Source: Variovorax sp. OV329 (GTDB lineage: Bacteria; Pseudomonadota; Gammaproteobacteria; Burkholderiales; Burkholderiaceae_C). Taken from it: DNA of 64,000 nucleotides. Both the position numbers and the translations under genes were made by a program. The notes under the pieces are model-generated. The model saw only the letters and a list, made by a program, of their open reading frames with translations. It made no database searches and was not told the origin of the DNA. The stretch lies in assembly GCF_900114785.1 (NCBI RefSeq), contig NZ_FOUG01000003.1, positions 310,001 through 374,000 on the forward strand. Reading direction: 5' to 3'. Shown here in pieces: positions 24,755 to 34,179 of this stretch (positions are counted from its first letter, which is position 1; each line of letters begins with the position of its first letter).

Positions 24755-25492
24755 TCATGCCCGGCTCGAATGCGTAAGGCTGAAGCCCTCGACATCTTCA
24801 AGTTGGGACAGGTCTTCCCCGATGGCGCTCAGCGCGCTGCCGCGCGAGCTCGAACTCGAACTCGCGAAGATCAGGCACTGGATCTCGAAATGCGTGCCGT
24901 CGAAGCTGATGGAGACACTCTCGGGTGGAACCCGAAGTCCGCGTTTGACCAGGAAGCGATGGACTTCTTCGGGCTCGGGTCGGTGGCCCTTGCGAAACCG
25001 GAACGTTCCCGTCATTGCCGCGTGGGCAGGCAGGCGATGCTCGACGCGGGGCACGATGGCCGTGCAGACCACGAACAACGCCGTCAGCCCGATGGCCGGT
25101 ACGTAGAACCCCACACCGACCAGGATGCCGATCGCCGAGGACCCCCAGATGGATGCAGCGGTCGTCAGCCCACGCACGTTGTGACCGCTCTTCACGATGA
25201 GCCCGGCACCAAGAAAACCAATGCCCGTCAGGATGGCGCCGATGACTTTCGTGGGGTCGGCTGCAATGACAGTGTCGTGGCTGCCCCAGTACCAGATCGA
25301 GGGATAGCCAGCCACCAAGGTGACGGCACAGGAGGTCGCGCAGACCAGGCAATAGACCTGGCTGCCCGCAGCGCGTCCGCTGAAATAACGCTCGTAGCCG
25401 ACAAACCAGCCCAGTAGCAGCGCACCCGCCATGTTCAACACCATCCACACGCCAGCGCCATGCCAGCTGTTGATCATGCCAAGTTGGGACAC
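24755..25492 (-). CDS. MgtC/SapB family membrane protein
   Basis: About 245 residues. Four to five membrane helices in the N-terminal half carry the family signature GWFVGYERYFSGRAAGSQVYCLVCATSCAVTLVAGY and GAILTGIGFLGAGLIVKSGHNVRGLTTAASIW. The cytoplasmic C-terminal domain is ACT-like. Related proteins affect survival at low magnesium or inside hosts. The GTG at 25492 sits just after AAGGAGG; an ATG at 25477 is an alternative. The longest open frame starts at 25585, at or before the predicted transcript start, so it is unlikely. Confidence 0.87.
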   Translation of the reverse strand: MSQLGMINSWHGAGVWMVLNMAGALLLGWFVGYERYFSGRAAGSQVYCLVCATSCAVTLVAGYPSIWYWGSHDTVIAADPTKVIGAILTGIGFLGAGLIVKSGHNVRGLTTAASIWGSSAIGILVGVGFYVPAIGLTALFVVCTAIVPRVEHRLPAHAAMTGTFRFRKGHRPEPEEVHRFLVKRGLRVPPESVSISFDGTHFEIQCLIFASSSSSSRGSALSAIGEDLSQLEDVEGFSLTHSSRA

Positions 25493-25588
25493 ATCCCCTC
25501 CTTGCTGCCATGAAGGCACTGGGCCGGAAGTCGTGCTCTCATGTCGGATGGATTGGCTGGTGGGATTGCTTGTCGCTGCGTCCAACCG

Positions 25589-25658
25589 ACTCTAGGCGAA
25601 TCGCGGCCGATCGATAAGGCAACGCTTCGCAAAACGCTGTTTCTGCTGAGTCAAAAGA
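25589..25658 (-). promoter_or_regulatory. Shared 70-bp LysR-type promoter module (copy M)
   Basis: Minus strand: dyad TCTT-TTGACTCAGCAG-AAAC (25658-25639), 5 bp, 16-bp box TTTGCGAAGCGTTGCC, -35 TTATCG (25617-25612), 17-bp spacer, -10 TAGAGT (25594-25589). One of the weaker copies, but its spacing matches the others. Confidence 0.5.
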
Positions 25659-25805
25659 ACTTCGGCAAGAAGTAGCTCGCGCACGACTGGCGCTTTGTGC
25701 CCGACCCGGCGCTCGGGGTCTGAGGCAGCCGGGGGTGGGCATGCCAGGGTCGCTCGCGCGGGGGACATCAGGCGCTGTTCCTGGAAGCCCTTTTCGGAAG
25801 GTGCG

Positions 25806-26201
25806 ATGTCCTACAGGCGTCGCCAGGTTTGGTTGCAAACTGCGCATATGCACCTCGAAAAGCTGCAAGTGCTTCGCGTCTCGTACGAGCAGACGAGAGG
25901 CGAGTACTTCCGCGTGCATCGGGCATTGGTGGCGCGGTTGGAAGCTGCCGTAGACGGGTGTGGCCCCTGGCCGGACGCCGCCGAATATGCGCTCGTGGCT
26001 GCACTTGGCAGGAAGATGCTGAGCGCCCTTCGGGAGTACCTGGACTGCTCGAACGTGCGGCACACATCTGTGCGGTCCGTGGAAGAGAAGATGCAGCTCA
26101 TTCAACGCTTGTCCGCCAACGAGCGCCTGTGGCAGCCCAGCCCGGAGCACTGGCTGGAGATGCAGGTCATCGCAGGATTTCTGCGCGACGACGGTCAATA
26201 G
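25806..26201 (+). CDS. Hypothetical protein, 131 residues
   Basis: No family recognised. Mostly helical, charged protein without signal peptide or membrane segment, containing MHLEKLQVLRVSYEQTRGEYFRVHRALVARLEAA and SVEEKMQLIQRLSANERLW. The ATG at 25806 follows GGAAGG; the in-frame ATG at 25848 is possible. It stands alone between the divergent MgtC gene and the CheB gene. Confidence 0.58.
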   Translation: MSYRRRQVWLQTAHMHLEKLQVLRVSYEQTRGEYFRVHRALVARLEAAVDGCGPWPDAAEYALVAALGRKMLSALREYLDCSNVRHTSVRSVEEKMQLIQRLSANERLWQPSPEHWLEMQVIAGFLRDDGQ

Positions 26202-26384
26202 CGCGCGCGCCAGCCGGCCCACACGGCATGCCCGCTGACAGTATTCAAGCCGATGGCGTCCTACAGTCAGGGAAGCTCCCCGGACGAAGCGCGACTTGCG
26301 ACCCGCGTGAACGAGATCGGCACCAGACTTGGCGCCAGCACGTAGGTGGTGAGCCGTCGCCCATGACAAGTACAGGGACTATCG

Positions 26385-27374
26385 ATGAAGGAACCTTATG
26401 TCGTGGTGATCGGCGCCTCGTCGGGCGGTATCCCGGCCCTGCTGGAACTGGCATCCGCGTTGCCCAGGGACTTCGCAGCGCCTGTGCTGGTGGTGCAGCA
26501 CATCGGCGCCAATCGGAGCATTCTTCCCGAGCTTTTGAGCAAGCATGGTCCCAATCGCGCGGTGCATGCAAGCGACGGCGACAGATTGCAGCGGGGGACC
26601 ATCTTCATTGCGCCGCCAGACCACCACATGCTGCTGGAAGGCGATCGCATCACCCTGAATCTGGGCGCCAAGGAGAACCACGCGCGCCCGGCCATCGATC
26701 CGCTGTTCCGTTCGGCCGCGCTTCACTGGGGCCGGGGCGTGATCGGCGTGATCCTCTCGGGCCACCTCGACGACGGTGCCGCCGGGCTGCAGGCGATCAA
26801 GTCATGCGGCGGCCGGGCGATCGTGCAGGATCCGAGCAGCGCGCTGGAGCCCTCGATGCCACGCAGCGCGCTGGCGAGCGTGGCTGTCGACCTGTGCGTG
26901 CCGCTGCCCGAAATCGCGCCGGCGCTGGTGCGGATGGTTGCCGGCGCTCCGTCGCCGGAGGTCGGCGCGCCGCCGGATCTGGTCTTGCGCGAGGTCGAGA
27001 TCAACCAGGGGATCGAACGCATGGAAAACCTTCTGCGCATCGGTACGCCCTCGGGGCTGACCTGCCCGGACTGCGGTGGGGCCCTGTTCGAACTGGAAGG
27101 CGCGCGGCCCGTGCGCTTCCGGTGCCACACGGGCCACGCGTTCTCGGTGAGCAGCCTGGAGCAGGCGCAGGACGACAACACCGACCAGGCGCTGCGAAGC
27201 GGCGTACGCGCCTTGCAGGAGAAAGAGATATTGCTGCGCCGGCTCGCCGCGGTTGCGCGGCAGACGGGGCAAACCAGCGAGGCGGCGGCCGGCGAAAAAC
27301 GCGCGAACGAGTTCCGCCAGCAGGCGGCGATCTTGACCCGACTCATCGAAGAGGAAGACTTCCGGAGCGCATAA
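26385..27374 (+). CDS. Stand-alone CheB-type methylesterase with C-terminal zinc ribbon
   Basis: 329-residue protein. The CheB methylesterase domain occupies about residues 1-190: catalytic Ser in GASSGG (near 13), His in VQHIGAN (near 39), Asp in ILSGHLDDGAAG. The usual receiver domain is missing, so it is not controlled by phosphorylation in the standard way. The C-terminal half carries CPDCGG and RCHTGHAF (C-x2-C plus C-H-x2-H, probable zinc site) and a helical tail. It is 24 bp upstream of the large CheB/CheR kinase and likely works with it. Confidence 0.88.
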   Translation: MKEPYVVVIGASSGGIPALLELASALPRDFAAPVLVVQHIGANRSILPELLSKHGPNRAVHASDGDRLQRGTIFIAPPDHHMLLEGDRITLNLGAKENHARPAIDPLFRSAALHWGRGVIGVILSGHLDDGAAGLQAIKSCGGRAIVQDPSSALEPSMPRSALASVAVDLCVPLPEIAPALVRMVAGAPSPEVGAPPDLVLREVEINQGIERMENLLRIGTPSGLTCPDCGGALFELEGARPVRFRCHTGHAFSVSSLEQAQDDNTDQALRSGVRALQEKEILLRRLAAVARQTGQTSEAAAGEKRANEFRQQAAILTRLIEEEDFRSA

Positions 27375-27398
27375 TTCCTTCCTTCATTGGGAAGGTCG

Positions 27399-30300
27399 AT
27401 GAGTCAAGCAGATTCGGAGAGGGAAAACCCTTTACCGCCAGAAGAGCTGAACGGCGATCTGTCGGATAACTTCGTGCCCGCGGGCGGCTACCAGACGGTT
27501 CCCGTGGTCGGGCTGGGTGGCTCCGCGGGCGGCATCGCGTCGCTGGTTTCGTTCTTCAAGACGGTTCCGGCCGATCCTGGCCTGGCCTTCGTGGTGGTGC
27601 TCCACCTGTCGCCGGAACACGAGAGCACCCTGCCCGAACTGCTGCAGCGCTGCACCGAGATGGATGTGTTGCAGGTGCAGGACACGCTGCGCATCGAGCC
27701 TAACCGGGTCTACGTGATTCCGCCGCGCAAGTCGCTGCGCATGGTCGACGGCCATGTCCAACTGGCCGAGCCACAGTCCGATCGCGGCCGCCACGTGGCG
27801 GTCGATCTGTTCTTCCGTACCCTCGCCGACACCCACGGGCCGCACTCGGCCGCGGTGGTGCTTTCCGGCGCGGACGGCGACGGCGCCATCGGGATCAAGC
27901 GCATCAAGGAACGCGGCGGCCTGACGGTGGCGCAGGATCCGGACGAGGCCGAACACGGCGGCATGCCGCGTTCCGCGATTTCCACCGGCATGGTGGACTG
28001 GGTGCTGCCCGTCGGCGAGATCGCCGCCAAGCTGCTGGAGTACTACCGGCTCGAGCCGCTGGTTCGCCTGCCGCCCGTGATCGGCCCGCAGCCCACGCAT
28101 GCGGCGCGCCCGCCGGGCAGCGCGGACGAAGCGGCCCTGCGCGACGTGCTCAGCTTCCTGCGCACGCGCACCGGGCGCGACTTCTCGTACTACAAGCGCG
28201 CGACCATCCTTCGCCGCATCGGGCGGCGCATGCAGGTCAACGGCATCGACGACCTGCAGTCCTACCTCACCTGCCTGCGCACGCGCGCGGGCGAGTCGGG
28301 CGCGCTGCTGCAGGACCTGCTCATCAGCGTCACCAACTTCTTCCGCGACAGCGAATGCTTTGCCGCACTCGAGCAGCAGATCCCGATGCTGTTCGCCAAC
28401 AAGGGCCCCAACGATGCGCTGCGCGTCTGGGTTGCGGCCTGTGCCACCGGCGAAGAGGCGTACTCGATCGCCATACTGCTGAGCGAGCACGCACGCACGC
28501 TGGAGTCACCGCCGCTGATCCAGATCTTTGCCACCGACCTGGATGAGGAAGCCATCCAGGCGGCACGCGAAGGCATCTACCCGGCCGCCATCGAGGCCGA
28601 CCTGTCCGAGGAGCGGCTGCGCCGCTTCTTCATCAAGGAGCACCGCGGCTACCGGGTGCGCCGTGAACTGCGCGAGATGGTGCTGTTCGCGATGCACGAC
28701 GTGCTCAAGGATTCGCCCTTCTCGCGCCTGGACCTGGTGAGCTGCCGCAACCTGTTCATCTACCTCAACCGCGAGGCGCAGGCGCGCGTCTTCGACACCT
28801 TCCACTTCGCCCTGCTTCCCGGCACGCGCCTCTTCCTCGGGTCCTCCGAGTCGGTGGAGGACGGTAGCCAGCACTTCGGCGTGATCGACAAGAAGCACCG
28901 GATCTACGCGCAGCGGCCCACCCCCCGCGTCGGCCTTCCGGTGCCCAGCGGGCCGGGGACCCTGGCGATGGCGCTCGAGGCCCAGCAGGCCGCTCGCGAT
29001 GGCCCGGTGGTGGCGGGCAACGCCTTCGAGCAGTCGACGAACTCCATCAGCCGCGTGGTACGCACGGGCGAGCCGCGGCAGACCTCATGGAGCGAGCTGC
29101 ACCTGCGGCTGCTCGAGCATCTCGCGCCGCCGTCGATCCTGGTGGACAGCGAATACGAGATCGTCCATCTCTCGCCCAGCGCTGGCCGCTTCCTGCAGTA
29201 CAGCGGCGGGGAACCCAGCCGCAACCTGCTGCGCGCGGTCAATCCCAGCCTGCGCATCGAGCTGCGTGCGGCGCTCTACCAGGCCGCACAGACAAAGTCC
29301 GACTCCGAGGTGCTCGACGTCGGCGTTGACATCAACGGCGAGAGCCTGTCGATCTCGATCCGCGTGACGCCGGCCAGCGACCTGGGCGCCGACATGTACC
29401 TGGTCGTGCTGCAGGCCAACGCGCCCGCCTTGCCGCTCGGGCCACCGGAAGGGGCGGCGCCTCGGCCGGAACCCGATCCGGTGGCACGCCACCTGGACCG
29501 GGAGCTGGAGCGGCTCAAATCGCACCTGCGCGACACGGTCGAGCAGTACGAGGCTTCCACCGAAGAGCTCAAGGCCAGCAACGAGGAGCTGCAGGCCATG
29601 AACGAGGAGCTGCGCTCGGCCACCGAGGAGCTGGAGACCAGCCGCGAAGAACTGCAGTCGATCAACGAAGAGCTGACCACGGTCAACCACGAGCTCAAGA
29701 GCAAGGTCGACGAGCTGGGGCATGCCAACAGCGACATGCACAACCTGATGGACGCGACGGCCATCGCCACCGTGTTCCTCGACCGCGAACTGCGCATCAC
29801 CCGCTTCACGCCCTCGGCGGTGACGCTGTTCAACCTGATCCCGACCGACGTTGGCCGCCCGTTGACCGACCTCACCACGCAGCTGCACTACTCCGAGCTG
29901 GGGGAAGACGCGCAGCGCGTGCTCGAGCGCCTGGTGCCCATCGAGCGCGAAGTCGGCCAGGCCGACGGCAGCTGGTATCTGGCGCGGCTGCTGCCCTACC
30001 GCACCATCGAGGATCGCATCGCCGGCGTGGTGCTGTCCTTCGTCAACATCACCGAGCGCAAGCAGGCCGAGGAGATGCGCCTGTGGCTCTCGGCCGTGGT
30101 GAACTCGACCACCGACGCCATCGTCAGCTTCTCGCTCGAACGCACCATCCTGAGCTGGAATGGCGGCGCCGAGCGTGTCTTCGGCTACACGGCCGAGGAG
30201 GCGATCGGGCAGCCCGTGGCCATGCTCTCGGCCGATGGCGAGAGCGAGGACACCATGTTCCTCGCCACGCTGACCGCCGCGCTGCCGCTCGAACACTTCG

Positions 30301-32039
30301 AGACCGTGCGCCGCCGCAAGGACGGTGCCGAGATACAGGTTTCACTGACCGTCTCGCCCATCCGCGACGACAGCGGCAACGTCGTCGCCGGCACCGCGAT
30401 CGCGCGCGACATCACCGAGGCCAAGCGCATCGAGGCCGCACTGCGTGACAGCCGCGAGCAGCTTCGCATGGTGATCGAGAACGCCAGCGAGTTCGCCATC
30501 TTCTCGACCGATCTGGAGCGGCGCGTGACCGTCTGGAACGCCGGCGCGCAGCGGCTTCTCGGCTTCACGGAGGATGAAGTGCTTGGCCAGCCGGCCGACA
30601 TCATCTTTACCGACGAGGACCGTGCCGCGAAGGCGCCCCAGCGCGAGTCGGAGCAGGCGCTGCGCGAGGGGCGCGCCGGTGACGACCGCTTCCACCGCCG
30701 CAAGGACGGAAGCCTGTTCTGGGCCAGCGGCGTGATGATGCAGATGCGCGATGCGGATGATCGCGCGGTCGGCTTCGTCAAGATCCTGCGCGACCAGAGC
30801 GCGGCGCGCGAGGCCCAGCAGGCCATTGAGCGCAGCCAGGCCGACCTGGTGCTCGCGCTGAACGACGTCCGAGCCTCGCGCGATGCGCTGGAGGCGGCCG
30901 ATGTCGCCAAGGACCGCTTCCTCGCGGTGCTTTCGCACGAGTTGCGCAACCCGCTCACCTCGATCACGGCCGCCGCACGGCTGCTGGACATCGCGCCCGG
31001 GAGCGGCGGCGACCTGCAGCGTGCCGCCGAAGTGGTTCGGCGCCAGGCCGGCGCGATGGCTGCGCAGCTCGACGACCTGCTGGACGTCTCGCGGCTGCGA
31101 CTTGGGCGGCTCACCATGCAGAAGCGCCCGGTCGGCATTTCCTCGGTGATCGAGGCGGCACTGGAGGCGACGCATCCGATCATCGAGGCCGCGGGCCACG
31201 CCGTGGCGGTGCGGATGCCGACCAACGAGCTCGAGGTCGATGGCGATCCGGTACGCCTTGCGCAGGTCGTGAACAACCTGCTGAGCAACGCAGCGAAGTA
31301 CACGCCGCCGGGGGGACACATCGATATCTCGGCCGAGCTGTCGGGCAACCAGGTCATCGTGAAGGTGGCCGACGATGGCATCGGCATGGTGCCCGCCGAG
31401 ATCGAGGCCATGTTCGACATGTTTTCGCAGGCGCCGCAGGCTCGTGAGCGCGCGGGCGACGGGCTGGGCATCGGCCTGGCATTGGCGCGCAACATCGCAC
31501 AGCTTCACGGAGGGTGGATACGCGCCACGTCCAACGGGCCTGGAAGCGGCAGCGAGTTCCAGTTCGGGCTGCCCGTACTGCGCGTGCTCGGTGCACGCGA
31601 ATCGCGTGCATTGCCCGTGACGCCGGACATGCAGCGCCCGGCCAGCGACGTGCTGGTCCTGGTGGCCGACGACAACGAGGATGCTGCGTGGAGCATGGCC
31701 AAGCTGCTCGAGGTCTCCGGCTATCGCACCATGACCGCCGCGGGCGGGCGGCGCGCACTGCAGCTGGCGGCGGAATTCAATCCGGCGGTTCTGCTGCTGG
31801 ATGTGGGCATGCCGGACATCGACGGTCACGAAGTGGCCCGCCGCCTGCGCGCGACCCATGGCGGCGCGAACCTGATCCTGCTGGCGATGACCGGCTGGGG
31901 ACAGGAAAGCGACGTGCGCCGCTCGCTCGAAGCCGGTTTCGATACGCACTTGACCAAGCCGATCGACTCCGATCAGGTCGCCAAGCTGATCGAGGAACAG
32001 CTCGCGCTGCGGCGAGGCGAGCGTTCGGCTGCATCCTGA
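27399..32039 (+). CDS. CheB-CheR-PAS hybrid histidine kinase
   Basis: 1546-residue protein. Order: CheB methylesterase (about 30-210; GLGGSAGG, SGADGDGA); CheR methyltransferase (about 240-480; VWVAACATGEEAYSIAI, LVSCRNLFIYL); PAS-like segment; long coiled coil of Glu-Glu-Leu heptads (about 700-780); three PAS domains (about 785-1160); HisKA with AVLSHELRNPLTSI (His near 1180); HATPase with VNNLLSNAAKYTPPGG and GDGLGIGLALA; and a receiver domain with LLLDVGMPDIDG (Asp near 1467). The ATG at 27399 follows GGAAGG; the TTG at 27387 lacks a good site. No chemoreceptor or flagellar gene is near, so the output is probably not classical chemotaxis. Confidence 0.92.
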   Translation: MSQADSERENPLPPEELNGDLSDNFVPAGGYQTVPVVGLGGSAGGIASLVSFFKTVPADPGLAFVVVLHLSPEHESTLPELLQRCTEMDVLQVQDTLRIEPNRVYVIPPRKSLRMVDGHVQLAEPQSDRGRHVAVDLFFRTLADTHGPHSAAVVLSGADGDGAIGIKRIKERGGLTVAQDPDEAEHGGMPRSAISTGMVDWVLPVGEIAAKLLEYYRLEPLVRLPPVIGPQPTHAARPPGSADEAALRDVLSFLRTRTGRDFSYYKRATILRRIGRRMQVNGIDDLQSYLTCLRTRAGESGALLQDLLISVTNFFRDSECFAALEQQIPMLFANKGPNDALRVWVAACATGEEAYSIAILLSEHARTLESPPLIQIFATDLDEEAIQAAREGIYPAAIEADLSEERLRRFFIKEHRGYRVRRELREMVLFAMHDVLKDSPFSRLDLVSCRNLFIYLNREAQARVFDTFHFALLPGTRLFLGSSESVEDGSQHFGVIDKKHRIYAQRPTPRVGLPVPSGPGTLAMALEAQQAARDGPVVAGNAFEQSTNSISRVVRTGEPRQTSWSELHLRLLEHLAPPSILVDSEYEIVHLSPSAGRFLQYSGGEPSRNLLRAVNPSLRIELRAALYQAAQTKSDSEVLDVGVDINGESLSISIRVTPASDLGADMYLVVLQANAPALPLGPPEGAAPRPEPDPVARHLDRELERLKSHLRDTVEQYEASTEELKASNEELQAMNEELRSATEELETSREELQSINEELTTVNHELKSKVDELGHANSDMHNLMDATAIATVFLDRELRITRFTPSAVTLFNLIPTDVGRPLTDLTTQLHYSELGEDAQRVLERLVPIEREVGQADGSWYLARLLPYRTIEDRIAGVVLSFVNITERKQAEEMRLWLSAVVNSTTDAIVSFSLERTILSWNGGAERVFGYTAEEAIGQPVAMLSADGESEDTMFLATLTAALPLEHFETVRRRKDGAEIQVSLTVSPIRDDSGNVVAGTAIARDITEAKRIEAALRDSREQLRMVIENASEFAIFSTDLERRVTVWNAGAQRLLGFTEDEVLGQPADIIFTDEDRAAKAPQRESEQALREGRAGDDRFHRRKDGSLFWASGVMMQMRDADDRAVGFVKILRDQSAAREAQQAIERSQADLVLALNDVRASRDALEAADVAKDRFLAVLSHELRNPLTSITAAARLLDIAPGSGGDLQRAAEVVRRQAGAMAAQLDDLLDVSRLRLGRLTMQKRPVGISSVIEAALEATHPIIEAAGHAVAVRMPTNELEVDGDPVRLAQVVNNLLSNAAKYTPPGGHIDISAELSGNQVIVKVADDGIGMVPAEIEAMFDMFSQAPQARERAGDGLGIGLALARNIAQLHGGWIRATSNGPGSGSEFQFGLPVLRVLGARESRALPVTPDMQRPASDVLVLVADDNEDAAWSMAKLLEVSGYRTMTAAGGRRALQLAAEFNPAVLLLDVGMPDIDGHEVARRLRATHGGANLILLAMTGWGQESDVRRSLEAGFDTHLTKPIDSDQVAKLIEEQLALRRGERSAAS

Positions 32040-32097
32040 TTCGCGTCCGGACGGGCGGCATCGCGCAACGGGAACCACGCGGCAGCGCTGCACGGTC

Positions 32098-32400
32098 GTG
32101 CTGGGGCAGGCGGGTAGCGGCAAGACCACCGCGCTGCTGGCTTGGCGTCGTGAACGCCTGACGCTCGAGCATTGGGTGATCTCGCTGGTACAGGTTTTGG
32201 CCGTTCGGCAGCGAGAGCTGGTCATCATGCTCGACAAACAACCTGCACCAGTCTTCAGGCTCATCCAGCGGCTGCTCGACTACGCGCCCGGAGCGTCTGC
32301 ACCTGCCGCTGAGTTCACGCAGCCCCTTACCGCTTTACTTGGAGCGCATGCGATCCAGGGAAAGGGCGACCGAGCCGGACATGCGCGACTTGCGCTTCAG
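32098..32400 (+). pseudogene. Relic of a MalT-like LuxR regulator (ATPase part)
   Basis: Frame 1 gives GQAGSGKTTALLAWRRE, a Walker A motif, then ELVIMLDKQPAPVFRLIQRLLDYAPG, a Walker B-like segment. After a frameshift the second frame continues as ERMRSRERATEPDMRDLRFSPDQ (about 32342-32410). This is the STAND ATPase start of MalT-like LuxR regulators, with large internal deletions and no DNA-binding end. Confidence 0.6.
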
Positions 32401-32407
32401 CCCCGAT

Positions 32408-32590
32408 CAAGAATTCGCTCAACCGCAGCTTCGACAGCAACTACGGGACGCTGGCCGAAATCGAGGCGCACCAGCAGGCCGTGGCCATGTCGCTTCCCTT
32501 TCGTGCCGATGCGCTGTAGCGCTTCCTGCACAAGCGACCGCTGGCTTACGACTGGGACCGGCCGGGCGAGTGCGGCGGTGAATGATGGTG
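32408..32590 (+). pseudogene. Relic of an enoyl-CoA hydratase C-terminus
   Basis: Frame translation from 32408 gives IKNSLNRSFDSNYGTLAEIE, then AHQQAVAMSLPFRADAL, a TAG stop, and RFLHKRPLAYDWDRPGE. The pattern matches the last 50 or so residues of enoyl-CoA hydratase/isomerase proteins, including the closing RFLxKRPLxxxWDR. The internal stop and missing N-terminus make it non-functional. It joins the LuxR relic directly. Confidence 0.55.
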
Positions 32591-32721
32591 CCTGGGCCGG
32601 GCGCGGCCCAGGCTGCCGGGAGAACAGTTTCGCCTTGCGCTCGGACCGGGGTGCTCGGGCGCCTTGAACTGTATCCCGTCTGCACCGATAACCGAACCAC
32701 GGGTCGAACAAGGAGACACGT

Positions 32722-33975
32722 GTGACATCGGCAGTGCAGACGAGCCTCGCAGCCCTCGCGGCCCTGGCGGCCGCCGGAAGTGCCTCGGCGCAGTCGCGCG
32801 TGACGGTATTCGGCGTGCTGGACGCCGGCGTGAGCTACTACCAGACCAATAGCAAGGACCGCGTCGGGACGCAGCCCAATCTGCGCCAGAGCCAGTGGGC
32901 CCTGTCCACCGGCAACTACGCCGGCAGCCGCCTGGGCTTCAGCGGCACCGAGGACCTCGGTGGCGGCCTGGCGGTGGGCTTCTGGCTGGAGGCGGGCTTG
33001 GCCAATGACACCGGCTCGGCCATCTCGCCTGTGGCGCTTTTCAATCGGCGCTCCACCGTCAGCCTGACAAGCCGTTTTGGCGAACTGCGCCTGGGCCGCG
33101 ACTACACGCCCACCTTCTGGAACGACACCGTCTTCGACCCCTTCGGCACGGTGGGCGTGGGCGCCAGCGCCATCAGCATGCTGCTGGGGGGCTCGGGCAG
33201 CCCGGGCACCATCAATGCCCTGCTGGTCAACCCGAACTATGTGCGCGCAGGCAATGCCGTGAGCTATTTCCTGCCGGCGGGCCTGGGTGGCCTCTATGGC
33301 CAGGTGATGTACGCATTCGGCGAGAACACCAAGTACGACCCCGGCACCAGCACGCCCCCCAACGCCTTGAACACCGCACGCACGGGCCGCTACGCAGGCG
33401 GGCGACTGGGCTGGGCCAACGGCCCGGTGGACGTCGGCGCGGCCTACGGCTCCAGCACCGTGGGCGACAACTACTACGCGGGCAGCACAAAGTACTTGAA
33501 TACCAGCAACGTGGCGGGCTCCTATGACTTCGGCCCGGTCAAGCTTTTCGGCGAATACTCGTACGTGCAGCTGAAGAACGACTATGTGAGCACGCCGCAG
33601 CCCACGGGCGACGCCAGGGTCAAGGGCTACCTGCTGGGCGCGAGCGTGCCGGTGGGCGTGGGGCTGATCCGCGTGGCGTATTCGCACCTGCAGGCGAACG
33701 TCGACCAGGCGGCGGCAAACACCTCAGGGCAGGATCTGCCGGAGCCCAAGGCCGACAAGTTCTCGCTGGGCTACGTGCACAACCTGTCCAAGCGCACGGC
33801 GCTGTACGCGAGCTTCGCCTACACGAAGAACAAGAACGGCGCGGCACTGCCGCCAGCGCTGCCGCCCAACGGCTCGGTGGGCTACGCCAGCCCCACGCTG
33901 GCCGACCTGAATCAGACCGGCTATCGCGCGGATATGGGCTACGGGTATGACTTCGGCATCCGGCACTCGTTCTGA
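32722..33975 (+). CDS. Gram-negative porin (Bordetella/Comamonas type)
   Basis: 417-residue outer-membrane porin expected to form a 16-stranded trimeric barrel for small solutes. Signal peptide SLAALAALAAAGSASA, then SRVTVFGVLDAGVSYYQTNS, SRLGFSGTEDLGGGLAVGFWLEAG, RRSTVSLTSRFGELRLGRDYTP and the final strand GYGYDFGIRHSF ending in Phe, the usual assembly signal. A GTG start at 32722 follows AAGGAGAC. It is related to the porin at 62371. Confidence 0.9.
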   Translation: MTSAVQTSLAALAALAAAGSASAQSRVTVFGVLDAGVSYYQTNSKDRVGTQPNLRQSQWALSTGNYAGSRLGFSGTEDLGGGLAVGFWLEAGLANDTGSAISPVALFNRRSTVSLTSRFGELRLGRDYTPTFWNDTVFDPFGTVGVGASAISMLLGGSGSPGTINALLVNPNYVRAGNAVSYFLPAGLGGLYGQVMYAFGENTKYDPGTSTPPNALNTARTGRYAGGRLGWANGPVDVGAAYGSSTVGDNYYAGSTKYLNTSNVAGSYDFGPVKLFGEYSYVQLKNDYVSTPQPTGDARVKGYLLGASVPVGVGLIRVAYSHLQANVDQAAANTSGQDLPEPKADKFSLGYVHNLSKRTALYASFAYTKNKNGAALPPALPPNGSVGYASPTLADLNQTGYRADMGYGYDFGIRHSF

Positions 33976-34179
33976 TCGTTGGTCCCGCGCGTGACCGCGG
34001 GGTAGCAGCACTTGCCCTGTGGGTTCCACGATCGGACGCGTTGAGAATCTTTCGCAGCGTGTGCAGGGCGGCACGCCGCCCTCCTTGCGAAAACCCTGAC
34101 GCCGGCGCGCCGCGCGCTGCCTGTCAGGATGCGCGTGGCGGCTTGCCCGAAGCGGTCGCATGCAGATGGAGGTTGCGCC

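Noticed and set aside
26198..26267. Module copy before the CheB gene (TACAGT at 26262)
   Set aside because: Neither a TTTTTC-like -35 nor the dyad is found at the fixed distances.
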